From assembly GCA_022539475.1 (NCBI GenBank), contig VCMS01000350.1:1-55354 (forward strand): a stretch of 55,354 nucleotides of DNA. Direction: 5' to 3'. The DNA comes from Gracilaria domingensis. Taxonomy: Eukaryota > Rhodophyta > Florideophyceae > Gracilariales > Gracilariaceae. A program made the position numbers and the translations under genes. Positions 39,568-50,839 of the stretch are shown here, piece by piece. The notes beneath the pieces are model-generated. The model made no database searches and was not told the DNA's origin. It worked only from the letters and a program-made list of their open reading frames with translations. How positions within the stretch are numbered: position 1 is the first letter of the stretch; each line of letters opens with the position of its first letter.

Positions 39568-40071
39568 AACCCGGGCTGTCGCACCTTATCCTTGTTGAGA
39601 CCCCTTCTCATTTTCCCCTGATTTTATGTACATTCGAATGAGGTCATAAGCCCTCCAACATGCGCGTGTTAATGTTTACGAAGAAAGTTAGTATCTTCTT
39701 CACGTCTTGCCCTGACTTTTTGTTTCGGTTGAATCATAAATGGCACCATTTCGAAACGAAACTGTACACATACCATTCGCGTATTTAAGAGCCCACCATG
39801 TCCTTCATCCTTGCCCCCAGAACCAGATCGGTAGTGTCCTACTACACGATGGCTCTACATCGTACCATTCTACCCTCATTGCAGTTCCCCATCAACTTCT
39901 CAGAAAACCCATGTCTTCCCTCCCCTCACGTTTACCCAAATTCGTGCATCTCACTGCATTTGAACCACTCTGTTCATTACGGCTTGACAGAGACAGCTTC
40001 TGGACCTGAAAATCGCTGTCTTCTCGCGCTACTCTGTCACTTTTCCGCGGTTGTGGCTCCTTGTGTCAACG
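39568..40071. other. Divergent intergenic region between T3 transposase and X
   Basis: Homologous to 33870-34331 in T. It would hold promoters for both genes. No TATA box can be assigned with confidence. Confidence 0.4.
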
Positions 40072-41057
40072 ATGAACCCAGCTTCCTCAGAGTTGGTGCG
40101 CAGCACCGCTGGTGACAGTGCGCCTCCCCAGAACATAGACCGCAGTATCTCGATACCTACCCGGATTGATTCAAGCCACAAATACAAATATGGAGTGGAT
40201 GGGAAGGGATCACAGCGCAGCATGAGGGAGATCTTCAACCGCAAATTCGCGGATTTGGAGAACAGAGAGTATGACGCCATGAAGCCACTCTCAGAAGAAT
40301 TTGTCAGGACAGTCATGAGCAGTATTCGTGAACACGTTCATAATGTTCTTCAGCTTGCCGGTATTGGAACGTTAAGGTACCGCATACTTCAGAGGGAACA
40401 TGTCACGATCCTGGTTGAGCTCCGATCAAAGATTGAGAAGCACTATCGCGTTGTGAAATACACAGAAGGCCAATGGGCAGTGAAAATGTTAATTGAAGAG
40501 GCCATGCGCAGAGATAGAAATTACACTGGGCCTCGCAGCAAGAAAGCGACAAGCAGGTCAAGCCCAGTTGTTCACAATAATACTTTCCACTGGAGAGTTC
40601 ACAACAGATAGCAGAGGTGCCAAGCACGTCATATGTCGCTGGTTCTTTGGAAGCGAGAGCTAGCCCAGCAACAAATACATTGAACAGAGCGCAAGAAATT
40701 GAAGGATCGGAAGAACATGTCAGTAGTGAGCATTTGGCCCAATCAGGAGAGGTTGAGAATCAGAATGTGGCACCAGCCAATTTGCAGCTCCACGAGAACG
40801 AAGACCAGATACTACCAGGACGTACACCTGATGACATTCGCAGAGATGCGTCTGCTGCTACTAGCACCCACAGTGCTATGGTTCTCCAAACATCACATCA
40901 ACGTACATCTAGAATGCATCAGCTGAACAGAGGTGAAGTATTTTCTATACCTCAGAGAGCACGTGGGGCTCGCAGAGCGTGGCTTCGATCCGGTTTGACG
41001 GGTGCAACGATTCGTCCGCATGGTTCAATTTCAAAGAGAGTCCCAGGCTGGCGCTGA
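40072..41057 (+). pseudogene. Gene X of element T3, one-base frameshift
   Basis: ATG at 40072 corresponds to ATG 33869 in T. The frame is colinear with the T protein to about 40585, where one missing base (ACTTTCC versus ACTGTTCC-type sequence) shifts it. The remainder is open in the next frame to TGA 41055-41057, ending RGSISKRVPG-like as in T. Same conserved helical domain and arginine-rich tail. Confidence 0.65.
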
Positions 41058-42479
41058 TGATGAGCGACATCAAAATACACCCCCGTAGGTGATTATCCAT
41101 AACATTCTGGTTCAAACCCCCATCCAAAGCATTCCTCTATCTGATACGCATTCTTTAAATGGATGACGCAATGTTATATGTGATTTGTCTCGCATCTTGA
41201 CAGAAAATGAACGTAAAGTGACTTGAGATGATGACATTGTTTGTACATACCTTTTTCCTGGACTGCCTTTCACTTCTAGTTTTCCACATCCGCAGCGCTG
41301 CTAGTGCCGATACAAGCTCGCTTCACAGAGAGTCTGATTTCCTACAATGCACAATATTTCGGCTTGTTCCGTTCAGTTTGCAAAGCACATATCTCATCAG
41401 CAATTGCACAGTATTAATATTTAATTTACATAGGTTTGTCGGTAACGTTTGTGGCCAGATTTATAGCCGCATAATGGTAATGAAGGAAGCTCGCAGGTTA
41501 GAATGGTACACAGGCAAAAGAAAGAAATACGCACATTTCGATCTTACGTAATGAAAGTCTCGAGTTGAAGAAGTTCCAACACAAACATGAGACAAGTTGG
41601 ATAGCATATAAGATTACGCATTTGCGTGCTGAACTCGAGTGTTGAGAAGCAGGTTGAAAGTCAGTTTGATCAGCAGTGGAGTCATTGTGTTTGAGGAGTG
41701 CGGTAACTCTCAAGATGCGAGGCCAAACATCAGAAATGCTGTGGCCACAAGGGAAGCATCAAGAGACGAGGAGAAGCTGAAACTCGTAACAGATCTAACA
41801 GCAGCTCACGAAAAGTGCTGCAGCCCGTTTTGTGATGGTTTGTATGCGCTAGAGAACATAGAAAAGGAGCGCGCGCCGGTGCTGTTGGGTCACCTTGCCT
41901 TTGACATTTGCTTTCATCGTGTACCGAACGCGACGGCCTTACGCGGCGCCCATCTGCTGGTACGTCATCTGTGTAATGGCGCGCGGGCCGCTGACAAAGT
42001 TGTTTTCGACGGCACCCGTGTCGTAACCGACGGCGTAGAACGGCGCGGTCCGCGCGAACGACAGTGGTTAGCAGCTGAACAAGGGCGGCGTCATGGGCGG
42101 CGCTCTGGACGCGCCCATGGCGTTTTACGTGGCATGCGTGCCGTACCGAGGCCAGCGACGCCTGTGGCAGAGGGCGCTGCGAGTTGGCGCGTCGGTCTCG
42201 CCGCCCGTAGTACGCGGCGTACGGGTTGTAGCTGCCGGGAACGGACCGGAACGTGGTTATATCTGGTCGACACGATGTGTTGGGCGTCGTTGGGGGAGTG
42301 GGGAACGAAGGGAGCGGAGAATGGCTGCGCCGCGCGTTTCTGGCAGCGGAGGGAGGTCGGCGACACGGGGGCGAAAGAGCGCCGGCAGCAGTCTAACACT
42401 GCGCTGTGCAAACCGCGGGTTGGCGTGCAGCCACGCGGCGCGTATCTACATCGCGGTATAATTGCTGGAATCGTCTGCC
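41058..42479. other. T3 spacer; part matches T 31897-32882
   Basis: Inverted homologue of the T spacer. A 362-codon plus-strand frame here (41639-42727) is the antisense of GC-rich sulfite oxidase sequence and is not treated as a gene. The YNPYAAYY-encoding segment lies near 42200-42235 on the minus strand. Confidence 0.4.
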
Positions 42480-44250
42480 GCGTGGCCACTACGCGCCACG
42501 TGCCGCGAGTTGTTGAGCAGCTCGCGCGCGTTTCATACGTAGCGCTTCCAGCGCTCACAGCGCGGCTGCGAGTTGTTAGCCGCCTCGCGGGCTGCGCGGC
42601 ACATCAGCCGCACCTCCTTGCCCCGTTCCTGCTACCCAGCGCGACCTCCACGAGCCACAGTGTCCAGTCGAACCCGTCGCGCCGTGCCGTGCTGTGCCGC
42701 GCCGCTCTCGCGCGCGCGCAGCTCTGACACCACCGCCAGTCATCCATGCTCACCTCCGCGCGCACGATCGCCTTGCTGTAGCCCGAGAACGCGTAGACAC
42801 CTCGTGCCGCGGGACCGCGTCCACCTCGTGCTAGCAGAAGGCCAACATCACCGGCATCTTCTGGATGTTCGGCGCCGCGATGTTGTCCGCCTCGCCCGTC
42901 GCGTCCACGCCGTCTACACAGCCATAGTCCTTGCGCTGCAATTGTGACCGGCTCTCTTCCACCACCAGCACCACCGTGCCCACGCACTTCAAATTGCGCA
43001 CGCCCACCACGCCCGGCACCACCGCCCGGATGGGTACCCGTGGTCGGGGCGGCAGCTTCCCGCCGTTCATCTCGTATGCTAGCATCACGTCGCTCAGCCT
43101 GCGCAGCACGTCTTCCGAGATGCTAGCCTCGTAGCGCGTCTGCGACGAAACTTCCTCGCCGAGACCCTCGAACCACACGTGCTGCATGCAGTCCACCAAA
43201 GTGCCCTTCCCGCTACTCTGCTGTAGTAGTTGGGCTGGTCTGTCAGACGTGCGCCGCTTCACTCTGTGTTGCTGATGCCGCCCACTTGTGCCGCCCTTCA
43301 CCGTCCGTTCGTTCAGCTCCGTCCGTCGGATCCCCGCGCACTGAAGCGCCGCCTCCACCGTGTGCTTCGGAAACTTGGGCTCGAGATCTTCGAAAGTCAG
43401 TTTACCAAGCACTTCTCCATCCGGCCCCACGATCGTCAACTCTTAGTCGTCGTCGTCGATCACGGCAGCGGCATGTGGTTGCGAGCGTGGAAAAGATCGT
43501 TGGGATTCAGCTGCGATGCTATCAGAACATCTGTGGCCGCTCCGCCGTGAACGGGCGCTGAGAGCGTAAGATCAACTGCTTAGTTTCAGTTCTCTTGCGT
43601 ACGCTGCAAGCCCTGCCTGTTTGCTCCTTTCCTGTCGCAGCTTGTCTCTTTGTTCACCGACTACCAAGTTGCCCACGCGTATTTCTTCCAACATGTCATA
43701 TACAAAGAACCTTTGATGCAGTTCGTATGCTTCGAAAAATGGCACAAGGGGACGCGCGGCCCCCAAAAGACTTCAATTTCCTTCTGGATGGCCCTGGACA
43801 AACTCGTTGATGTCATCCCAGGCCATCTCCGTATGTCACGAAGATCTTCTCCGCTCTCGTCCACATGTTCGCACCTGCGATGCCGGAATGTCTGGCAGCT
43901 CAGGAAGACGGTGCGTAGATCTCTCACGGATGGTCTTCGGCCTTTCCAGCGGCACTGCGGTCTCAGCAAGCGCGCGTGGAAGCAGACATTGATACCAAGT
44001 GACGGCCGATTGCCCGTTGTACTGATGACACCATCACCGCCTGACGTCGCCATGCTTGTTGTAGTTGTACGCTGCGGCTGTAGTTGGGATGAGCAGCGCA
44101 CTGACCGCTACCGTTCTTCGAAAAAAGTATCTCGATGCGCAGTACATCTCTTTCCGCAAACTTGCACCCGGTGCTTTGGAACCGCAAGGGATAGCGAACA
44201 TACCTTCGTACGAAGATAGATCTGTGCCGAAGTGTGTCCCCGGCGATCTG
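42480..44250 (-). pseudogene. Sulfite oxidase remnant in T3, including dimerisation domain
   Basis: Homologous to 26313-27546 in T, on the opposite strand. The N-terminal region is at about 44000-44250. A decayed b5 domain (VTYGDG; then GAARPLVPFFEAYELHQRF at 43710-43766) is followed by a Mo domain around 42890-43480 with KFPKHTVEAALQCAGIRR, MQHVWFEGLGEE, VMLAYEMNGGKL and PGVVGVRNLK. The part missing from T follows: YAFSGYSKAIVRAEVS and WTLWLVEVALG (about 42650-42800), then NNSQPR and ARELLNNSRHVAR (about 42490-42570), matching the C-terminal dimerisation domain. Several frameshifts and stops. It was once a full-length gene. Confidence 0.85.
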
Positions 44251-44559
44251 AGCTGCGCCGACTTGGGGTTTGCATAACTTTTGTGTGTAAGCTTCTCGAA
44301 GGTGAGATCGATCCAGGTTTCGCGTCAAATACTGACGACCTCAAGGCCGAAGGCTATGTACTTTCTTGGTACACCTACCCGAGGTCAGAGGGTATTATGT
44401 TACAAATGAATCACTTTGATGTATCCAATAACATGAGATATGGGAGGTTTGAGGCTGGACAGCAGTAGACCCAGTCGGTACGAAGGAAGCGGAAAATGGA
44501 TGAGTTAAGCAGTATAGCGTTGCGTTTATCTACCCTTCTAGTAAATTAGTCAACTCCAG

Positions 44560-46237
44560 GAGCTGTATCTAATGCGACATAGAGGGCATTGCGCAGATGG
44601 AAAAGAACAAGAGACGAATCAAAATATCTCTTGTCATTCCCACCTTCCATTCTTTTTACCAATCAAAAGCAAATTGGTCTTCGTCGCTAATTGTTCACGT
44701 GGAAACGGCCCGACGCGTACTACGTCAGCCCCATGTAGTTCGGATATATCTGACCGACATACATCAGAAGAGCTTACTATTTTTTATCGTGCTTCAAGAT
44801 GCATCATTAGATCCCTCATCCGTTCTTATAAGCCCTGTTTCTCAAACTCTAAGCCTGCCAACTCTTGTTTCAGTCTTTCAACTTCTGCGTTTCATGCCTG
44901 CTTGTCCCTAAGCAGAGTCTCGTTCAATCTTTTGAGAAACGCGTTCTTATCCTTGAAGCTTCTCATTTCCTTTTCTGTTTCTGAGGACGTCTTATGGGAA
45001 TTTCACCGTAGCTTGTTCATTTGCCGTAATTCATTTCGAAGACTGCTATTGTCCTGTGTCAACTTGCTCTTCTCTGTCTGGTGCTCTGCCTCCATGCGTT
45101 ACATCTTAACGCGATACTCGTCAGCAACAGCTCCATGCGGCTTGCATAGACAGCAGCCTGGAACGTATGATTTTGCTCATCTTCGACAATACTATATCAC
45201 TCATTAGCAGCACAACAAGTATCAGCAGCTGACGAACTAGTCGCCTCTGTATTCCCTGGTGCGACATGATGAACCAACTCCGCAACTTTCCCATCATTGC
45301 TAATTAGCAATCGATTGACAAACCTTTCAGACACGTAGTCCCATACAGACCCTTGGGGAACTTTCTCACTACTCGAAAACGTGCAGTGTTCCAGGTCCAG
45401 TTTAAATGGATGCTGTGTCTCAGCGAAATGTGCTTGCACATGTCTCTTTTTGTAAGAGCCGCATCCCACGTAGGTGCAGACAACGCACATCCAGAAATCA
45501 TCCCTGTTACTGCACTTCATACATGTTGACGCTTCAGGTGTGAGTTTATGTGTATGTCGACATACAGAGCATCGATTAAGATCCCATTGCGCCATGAAAT
45601 ATGCATGCAATGTGTGGTTACAGAATGTTGTGACATGGATGATGCTGTGAAAGTAGGGTTCGCAGGTGCTTTTTCGAAGTTTATGGCTTGACGCTTCGAA
45701 GAACGCATGTTTCTTGCACAAGTCCATGTAGGAAATGCCTTCCACCATACATACTGGCAAAGTCGGCAGGTTGCTGGGGCGTTCGAAACTTGAGTATGAC
45801 TATATAACGATTTCGTTCGGTTCGTATAATCGTAAAGAACGGATAAGCAGAATAGTGTCAAAGAATGAACGTACAAATATACAAAAGTCCGGAGATGTCA
45901 TCAAACCCGGTACTGACTCAACAATGATTTCAGAGGACACATTTGATACAGGAGCTAGGTCAAGGGTTTCATGAATAGTGGAGTGTGTTTTAGGGTTGCC
46001 TGTTTCGAAAGCGAGGTTTCCGAAGCAAGGGTTGTTTGTTCGGGCGAGGGCGAATTTGCCATTTGCAACCCTGGAGCAGTTGAAGACGGAGACGCTACGG
46101 AGGCGCTTACGACGGGCGCGCTCGATTGCGACGTCTCTCCGCCTGAAGATAAGGTTGTTGAAATGGTACGCGGCTGTGAAGAAGGGTTTAAAATTTGTGT
46201 GTGAGGTTGGCAACGTTTGTCCTATTCGCGGTTTCAT
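44560..46237 (-). pseudogene. BRAP2-like ubiquitin ligase remnant
   Basis: From ATG about 46237. A short BRAP2 N-terminal (RRM-like) segment (VPGLMTSPDFCIFV) is followed by TAG at 45800-45802 in the same frame. A degenerate RING (TTFCNHTLH...CSVCR, about 45540-45650) comes next, then a well-kept ZnF-UBP domain at about 45300-45535 (CMKC, FWMCVVCTYVGCGSYKKRH, HFAETQH, VWDYVSERFVNRLL). Below 45197 the sequence carries broken, Lys/Glu-rich coiled-coil remnants, as expected for the BRAP2 C-terminus. BRAP2 is a cytoplasmic RING E3 that binds ubiquitin through this zinc finger. Position suggests T3 cargo, but this is not proved. Confidence 0.72.
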
Positions 46238-47063
46238 GTGAATACGATGAAAGTCGCGGCGCTGAACAAAACTTCTGCCAAGAGTGATTCGAGCGACTGC
46301 TGCCAAGTATACCACTTAATCCTGTATCAGGTCTCTGCAGAAGACTGACGGGTGTGCAAATTTTGAATAAAGCACGTGAAGCGGGATAGAAGGCTTATAG
46401 AAACTTCTGCGGACGTCTTGAAGCTGCACTGGGGCCGGGATGGAGTCGAGTTCGAGGCTAGACTTCTGTGGAGCCTCTCACTCTGGGTATATGCAAAACT
46501 CTGCTGTTGGAACTTCTATTCTTTGATACAGCCCTACCTCTGCCTCGTAATTGGGGGCTGATGACCATAAATGAGAGAGAGCGAGAGATTGCTTTTGGAA
46601 GCAAGGGCAGGCAGAGTAGTGGGGAAAAGAAGCCTTACCTTCTTGTAGTACTCCGGTTGTAGTGACCCAGAGAAAAAGAAATATAATTTGTTCAGTACTG
46701 CTTACCTCGAAACCAAATGAGGCAGAAGTGTTCAAAAGTAAGTCCATTTTGCCGTCATGGGCCTTCTGTTTTCTCCATGCAACGCGTAAATAGCATTGTA
46801 CACGAATCTTAACAACTTTGGAAGGTAAACCCTCTCTCTCTCTCACACATACATACATTCTTCTATGAGTATGCTAGGCTTCCTTTTGAGCCCAGAAGTG
46901 ATAGAAATTTCAAAGCACAGCATATCCTGATATGGAAAGCAGTTCAAAAGTTTCTTTTGTTCTTTTTGTACTTGTATCTTTCCAACGGATTCTGACCCAA
47001 AGTCGCATCGATTATATTGACATCACATGCATAAAAACTTCTTTCTCAACCTCTCCAAGATAA
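46238..47063. other. No gene recognised
   Basis: Spacer with short open stretches, a (CT/CA)-rich microsatellite near 46828-46855, and a chance-looking TGACCCAGAGA at 46663-46673 resembling the T terminus but without the subterminal motif array. Confidence 0.35.
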
Positions 47064-48269
47064 ATGCTTCCCTTTCAAACGCTTCCCAGTGCCTCTAGAT
47101 TCTCGCAAAAGTGGCAAAACGATCCTCACTTCGTTCTCGAATTGCAGTCATATTTGGATATAATCATAATACAATACACAAGCTGGCATCGGGAACAACA
47201 GCGAATATGTGACTTTTACTCGACGCATGCTCGCAACCTACCATTACTTGTTTTCCGGTACAATGGGCACGTTGGTGTCGGAGATCGGATTCCAGCGATT
47301 CTCTACGCACACCTCATAGCAGTGGCACCGAAACGCTTGTTTTTGATGTACTGGAAAGAGCCACTTCCCGGCACTAACTTGCTATAAAGTCCGCCTGAAT
47401 ACAATTTCACTTTTGATAACTCTTTGTCTAAGTCTCGTAAAGAAGAGACGGAAATCATATATGGTCCATCAAAATAGGCTAATATTGACATCTACTTGTC
47501 CTCAAAACGAGTGCTTATTGAGAGAATGGTCAACAGGTTCAGGTTCAAATACTTCTTGAGTGTGCGCGGTCGTTATCATGAACTGGAGCTATCGCAGAAA
47601 ATAAGAACGGCAAAGCTCGAACACTTTAAACTGGACAGAAACGAAGTGGCACCGTTCATTCTGCAAGCACTTTTCCGAACTATGCCGTCGTTGCGGGAGT
47701 CGCTTGAGAATCTAGTCCCGTTCAGGGGGATAACGTATATATCTGTGCACGCGCGTCTCGGTCGGGGCCTAGGAGAGAATACTGGACGTTTCGATTTCAA
47801 AAAGAAGGGACTCCCTCTTCGCAGCGTATCGAAGTTTCTCTGTATCTCGGCACTTAAGCATGGGCATGAGCGAGTGTTTGTGGCAGCAGACACAGATGAA
47901 GCAAGAAAGTGGGTAGAGGCAGGCATTCACGATGTATTGCCGCAGGCAGACGTTGCACATAGCTCGATCAGAGCCACTCATTTGAAGACACTGCACAGTC
48001 GTAGCAGCTTTTTCGAAGCTCGTGAGAAGTGGACAAAGTTCGAGGGCGTGTTCTCGGATCTGGGCGTGCTGGCATTGGCAGAATCGATGGTGTTTTTCAG
48101 ATCAGGTTTTGCGGATGCAGGGGTTTGGATTGGGGCGATGACAGACGCGGTAAAATTGAACATCAACAATAGTGGACAGCTCGTGGGAGCGCGTAGGAAC
48201 GCGTCACAACTGTTGCATCAACGACGACCAGAAGAATTCAACGATCTGGTCTGCAGCTACACATTTTGA
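47064..48269 (+). pseudogene. Fucosyltransferase-like glycosyltransferase
   Basis: A single frame of about 401 codons is interrupted by TAA 47385-47387 and TAG 47475-47477. The first part has VGVGDRIPAILYAHLIAVAP and LFLMYWKEP, resembling the G-x-GDR-x-RG entry motif of fucosyltransferase-type folds. The second has ISVHARLGRGLGE (basic donor-binding motif), RVFVAADTDEARKWVE and DLGVLALAESMVFFRSGFA, matching the GDP-fucose-binding half of GT-B enzymes such as alpha-1,6/O-fucosyltransferases. Such enzymes act in the secretory pathway; no signal anchor is clear here. The subfamily is uncertain. Confidence 0.6.
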
Positions 48270-48339
48270 AAGGAAGCGCGAGAGACGTGATCGCAATTTT
48301 TGTGCTAACGAAGGTATAATTCGAATAATGCATGACGAC

Positions 48340-48960
48340 TAAGCTCTCTCGCGACAGCGCGCCAGCTCGACAGCGCGCGTGAGCATCGCGGGAGGCCGTC
48401 AACAAAGCGACGTGGGGGAAGCGCCAAGGCAGAAGTGCCACGCCGCGCTGACAGCGCGCCGGACACATCAACAGCTTGTACCTTTGTAGCTTGAGTTACT
48501 TGACCCACCGCTGAAAAGCGCCGAGGGCCGCTGCGCGACGAGCACAACGACCGCCAGCGCAGGTGAGCACGGCGGAGCCGTGATGAACGATCAGCGCTCA
48601 CTGCCGCCGAGGGCGGTCTCCAGCGCGGCAGCGGGCGGGACGTTCCACGGCGGGGCCAGCGCGCCGTTTCCATGCCGCGTTCCGCACCGCACACGCGCAA
48701 CAAACGTGTCACGCGGCACGGCGCGTCAGCGCGCGCGCTTCCAATCAGCGCGGCTCGACCAATCACGGCGCCGTGTCCACAGGAGCGCGCCCGACCCCAA
48801 TAAATGCTGCGATTGACAACTACTGACAAAACGCCGCCGAGCGCAACACGAGTCAAGTCGCCTCCGCGCTCAAATCGGGCCGCCTCCAGTTTTCGCTGAC
48901 TTCGAGTAGAGTGATGTGGTCGTGCAGTTTTATGGCGCCGCTCGTCGTTAGTTTTCTCCC
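48340..48960. other. GC- and CpG-rich segment
   Basis: About 600 bases very rich in GCGC words, unlike the flanks. A 229-codon arginine-rich minus-strand frame (48305-48994) is explained by this composition. It could be a promoter region for 48964 onward. Confidence 0.45.
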
Positions 48961-48963
48961 ATC

Positions 48964-49587
48964 GTGCGTGGAACCGCCCCATTTCAGTTCTCATCGTCGA
49001 TAGATTGCAAGCTGCATACTGCCGAACCTCGACATTCCTTCGTGCTCTACGCGTTGAATTCTCGCTCCGTCAACTTCAACAACAATGCAACCGCCCTCTT
49101 CAGCTTCTCCATAGACACCGCTCATATTTACAACCAGCTGCAATCTACTCCGGAGCACACGCTCCATTTGGTCGTCACCTCAGAAAGCGGACTACAACTT
49201 GCGTACGAAACATCACTGAAACCACCGTTATGCACATTCACGGAGGAAGATTCCGTGATCTCTGTCGTGGACAATAAAGTCTTATCCATCTCGACGTCCG
49301 ACTCTCGCCCAACGTCGCGTCCGGTCGATCTCAGTTTCTCCAGCATGTCGGAGGAGGGAGATTCAGCCGATGATGATTCCTCACTTGCCTCTGATTCCTT
49401 CTTATGGAAGCGATCGAAGCGACATACTGAAGTACGCTTCTATGAATCGCTTCAATTCGTCCCAACTAATCACCAACTCAAAAAGGATGCTGACAACGCG
49501 GCCGGTTCGAACGCGCTAATCTCTCTCGCTCTATGTGCGATCTTGCCTCCCAGCTCTCTCAAATGCAGCAGCCACTGCGAAAAGTGA
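48964..49587 (+). CDS. Hypothetical protein, beta-rich N-terminus and acidic middle
   Basis: A 207-codon frame. The N-terminal 90 residues have alternating hydrophobic/polar strands (HSFVLYALNSRSVNF, ALFSFSIDTAHIYNQL, HTLHLVVTSESGLQLAYE). They are followed by an acidic serine stretch (SMSEEGDSADDDSSLASDS). No family recognised. The same frame reopens after three stops at 49642-49950, so it may be part of a longer, broken gene. Confidence 0.45.
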   Translation: MRGTAPFQFSSSIDCKLHTAEPRHSFVLYALNSRSVNFNNNATALFSFSIDTAHIYNQLQSTPEHTLHLVVTSESGLQLAYETSLKPPLCTFTEEDSVISVVDNKVLSISTSDSRPTSRPVDLSFSSMSEEGDSADDDSSLASDSFLWKRSKRHTEVRFYESLQFVPTNHQLKKDADNAAGSNALISLALCAILPPSSLKCSSHCEK

Positions 49588-49641
49588 AGCAAGCTGTGGC
49601 AGGTGCGAAGCAGCAACCCCTAGTACAGCCTTTGTCTTCTA

Positions 49642-49950
49642 GTGCGAAACGAAGAAGAGTTGTTCTTGATGGCCACTCCGACGCGTACAGTTACGAAGGA
49701 GGAAAGTTTAGACCGCACGGGATCTCTTTTTGCGTTACAGTGTTGTAACTACAGAGGATTTAACGCAGTGGAGGTCGTATCGAAGCACGCGCTAGAGCTG
49801 GGCAAGTCATCGCGAGAAAGTTCGCAAGTTGCAGTACTTGGACAGCTTGTTGACAGTGGTTTGGTTGCCGTAACCTGTTCGCATTCAAGAAGGGAAGAGT
49901 TCAAGCTTAGGTGTGCTCAGGGACACAAATGCGTACATGGTGTCCAATGA
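49642..49950 (+). CDS. Hypothetical reading frame, possible continuation of 48964
   Basis: 103 codons in the same frame as 48964-49587. It carries CNYRGFNAVEVVSKHALELG and ends soon after a Cys/His-containing CAQGHKCVHG. No function can be assigned. The shared frame is weak evidence of a common gene. Confidence 0.3.
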   Translation: MRNEEELFLMATPTRTVTKEESLDRTGSLFALQCCNYRGFNAVEVVSKHALELGKSSRESSQVAVLGQLVDSGLVAVTCSHSRREEFKLRCAQGHKCVHGVQ

Positions 49951-50772
49951 GCATTTGAAAGCTGGAGCTGTTGCAAGATCTCCAAATCGAGAGCAACGTC
50001 GAATAAAAACGTTCCTGGACTCGCGCAGAATACCCTTCATATTCATTGCAAATGAATTTTTGCAAACTTCACCATCGCTACGGCCTTCAAAATCATCAGA
50101 ATGCCTACACAGAGATTCATTATAACTTACAAGTGTGTCGTTTTGGAATGCTATTCATGTGCGTCCTATGCTAAAAGAGTTTGTTTGACCGAGAACTGCA
50201 TGTTATGGACGGATTACCGACGTGGCGTCGCGAAGCTCTGCGTACCTGGCATTTGGTCCACGCCGCGACCAGGAGGCTTTAATAAGCCCTATATCGGCAT
50301 TAAACCGCATGCTTCCAGTACGTCTGTCTCTTGCAGATGCTAGTTTTTGGCGAGGGTCGTCCAGAAATTGGCAAGGGTCGTCCAGAAATTGGCAAGGGTC
50401 GTCCAGTAAATTTTTTGAAAAAATATCGAGATCAATTATTTCAAAATTTGCAGATAATTGCTTGGGTCGTCCAGAATCGCTGTGCAGTAAATACTGGTGG
50501 GTTTTCCACTCGTGCTAGTTCTTTAGTCGAGGGCTACCTGAACTGTATTTCGCGAAGTCTAGGTTCAGTTTCCATTAAGGTGCACATTACACGATACCTT
50601 CTGCGGAATGATACCCTGCAACGCATGGAATACTAGTGCTAGTACAGATGATGCCCATTATGAAATCATACCATTTTATTCGTATCTATTCTTCTATCGA
50701 CCGCTTTTGCTAACCACTACTTCGCTATATTACATGTACCATTTCCCCATGATGGATCGGGTGTAGGCGCAA
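49951..50772. other. No gene recognised
   Basis: Short frames only. It contains the 21-bp tandem repeats listed separately and AT-rich sequence. Confidence 0.35.
50349..50411 (+). repeat. Three 21-bp tandem repeats
   Basis: Units with GG(C)RAGGGTCGTCCAGAAATT start at 50349, 50370 and 50391. A fourth degenerate GGGTCGTCCAGAA word occurs near 50465. In frame they would encode repeated G-(E/K)-GRPEI. Confidence 0.8.
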
Positions 50773-50792
50773 TCTGCGGCAGATGCCGCAGA
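50773..50792. repeat. 8-bp-stem hairpin
   Basis: TCTGCGGC pairs with GCCGCAGA around AGAT. First of three hairpins within 150 bases. Confidence 0.7.
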
Positions 50793-50839
50793 GGGCACCT
50801 GCACCAAATTGCGGTAACGGTAGAACACATACGCACTCC

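Larger units (their letters stand above)
18725..44400 (-). mobile_element. Giant tnp2/CACTA-like element T3 (right end not seen)
   Basis: The left boundary is sharp. From 18725 (CCCAGAAAGG) rightwards the sequence matches the 3' end of T read inward from 38166, while 18700-18724 does not match. In its own orientation T3 carries gene X (40072-41057), transposase (39567-38167, continued at 21114-19159) and a 3' terminal region (19158-18725), with a sulfite oxidase remnant at 42480-44250. It is interrupted by T. The end given here is where similarity to T stops (about 44330-44400). BRAP2-like and fucosyltransferase-like remnants further right may also be T3 cargo. No terminal repeat was found to the right. 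Confidence 0.75.

Noticed and set aside
41639..42727. 362-codon plus-strand open frame
   Set aside because: It lies antisense to the sulfite oxidase remnant in GC-rich sequence, is arginine-rich, and has no counterpart in T.
26060..44330. Simple large palindromic (inverted) segmental duplication
   Set aside because: The TGA duplications, matching termini and in-frame rejoining of the T3 transposase are better explained by one transposon nested in a relative in opposite orientation. Unequal divergence along the arms also argues against one recent duplication event.
46663..46673. TGACCCAGAGA as a further T-type terminus
   Set aside because: It matches only the first eight element bases plus TGA and lacks the GATAY subterminal array. 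A short match like this is expected by chance; similar CCCAGA words occur at 5655 and 55037.
2827..48269. Altered genetic code, because many frames continue through single stop codons
   Set aside because: All three stop codons interrupt frames (TAA 16833, TAG 3592, TGA 36300), frameshifts accompany them, and intact frames here still end normally. Pseudogene decay fits better.
48305..48994. 229-codon arginine-rich minus-strand frame
   Set aside because: Produced by the GCGC-rich composition; no domain and no homologous repeat.
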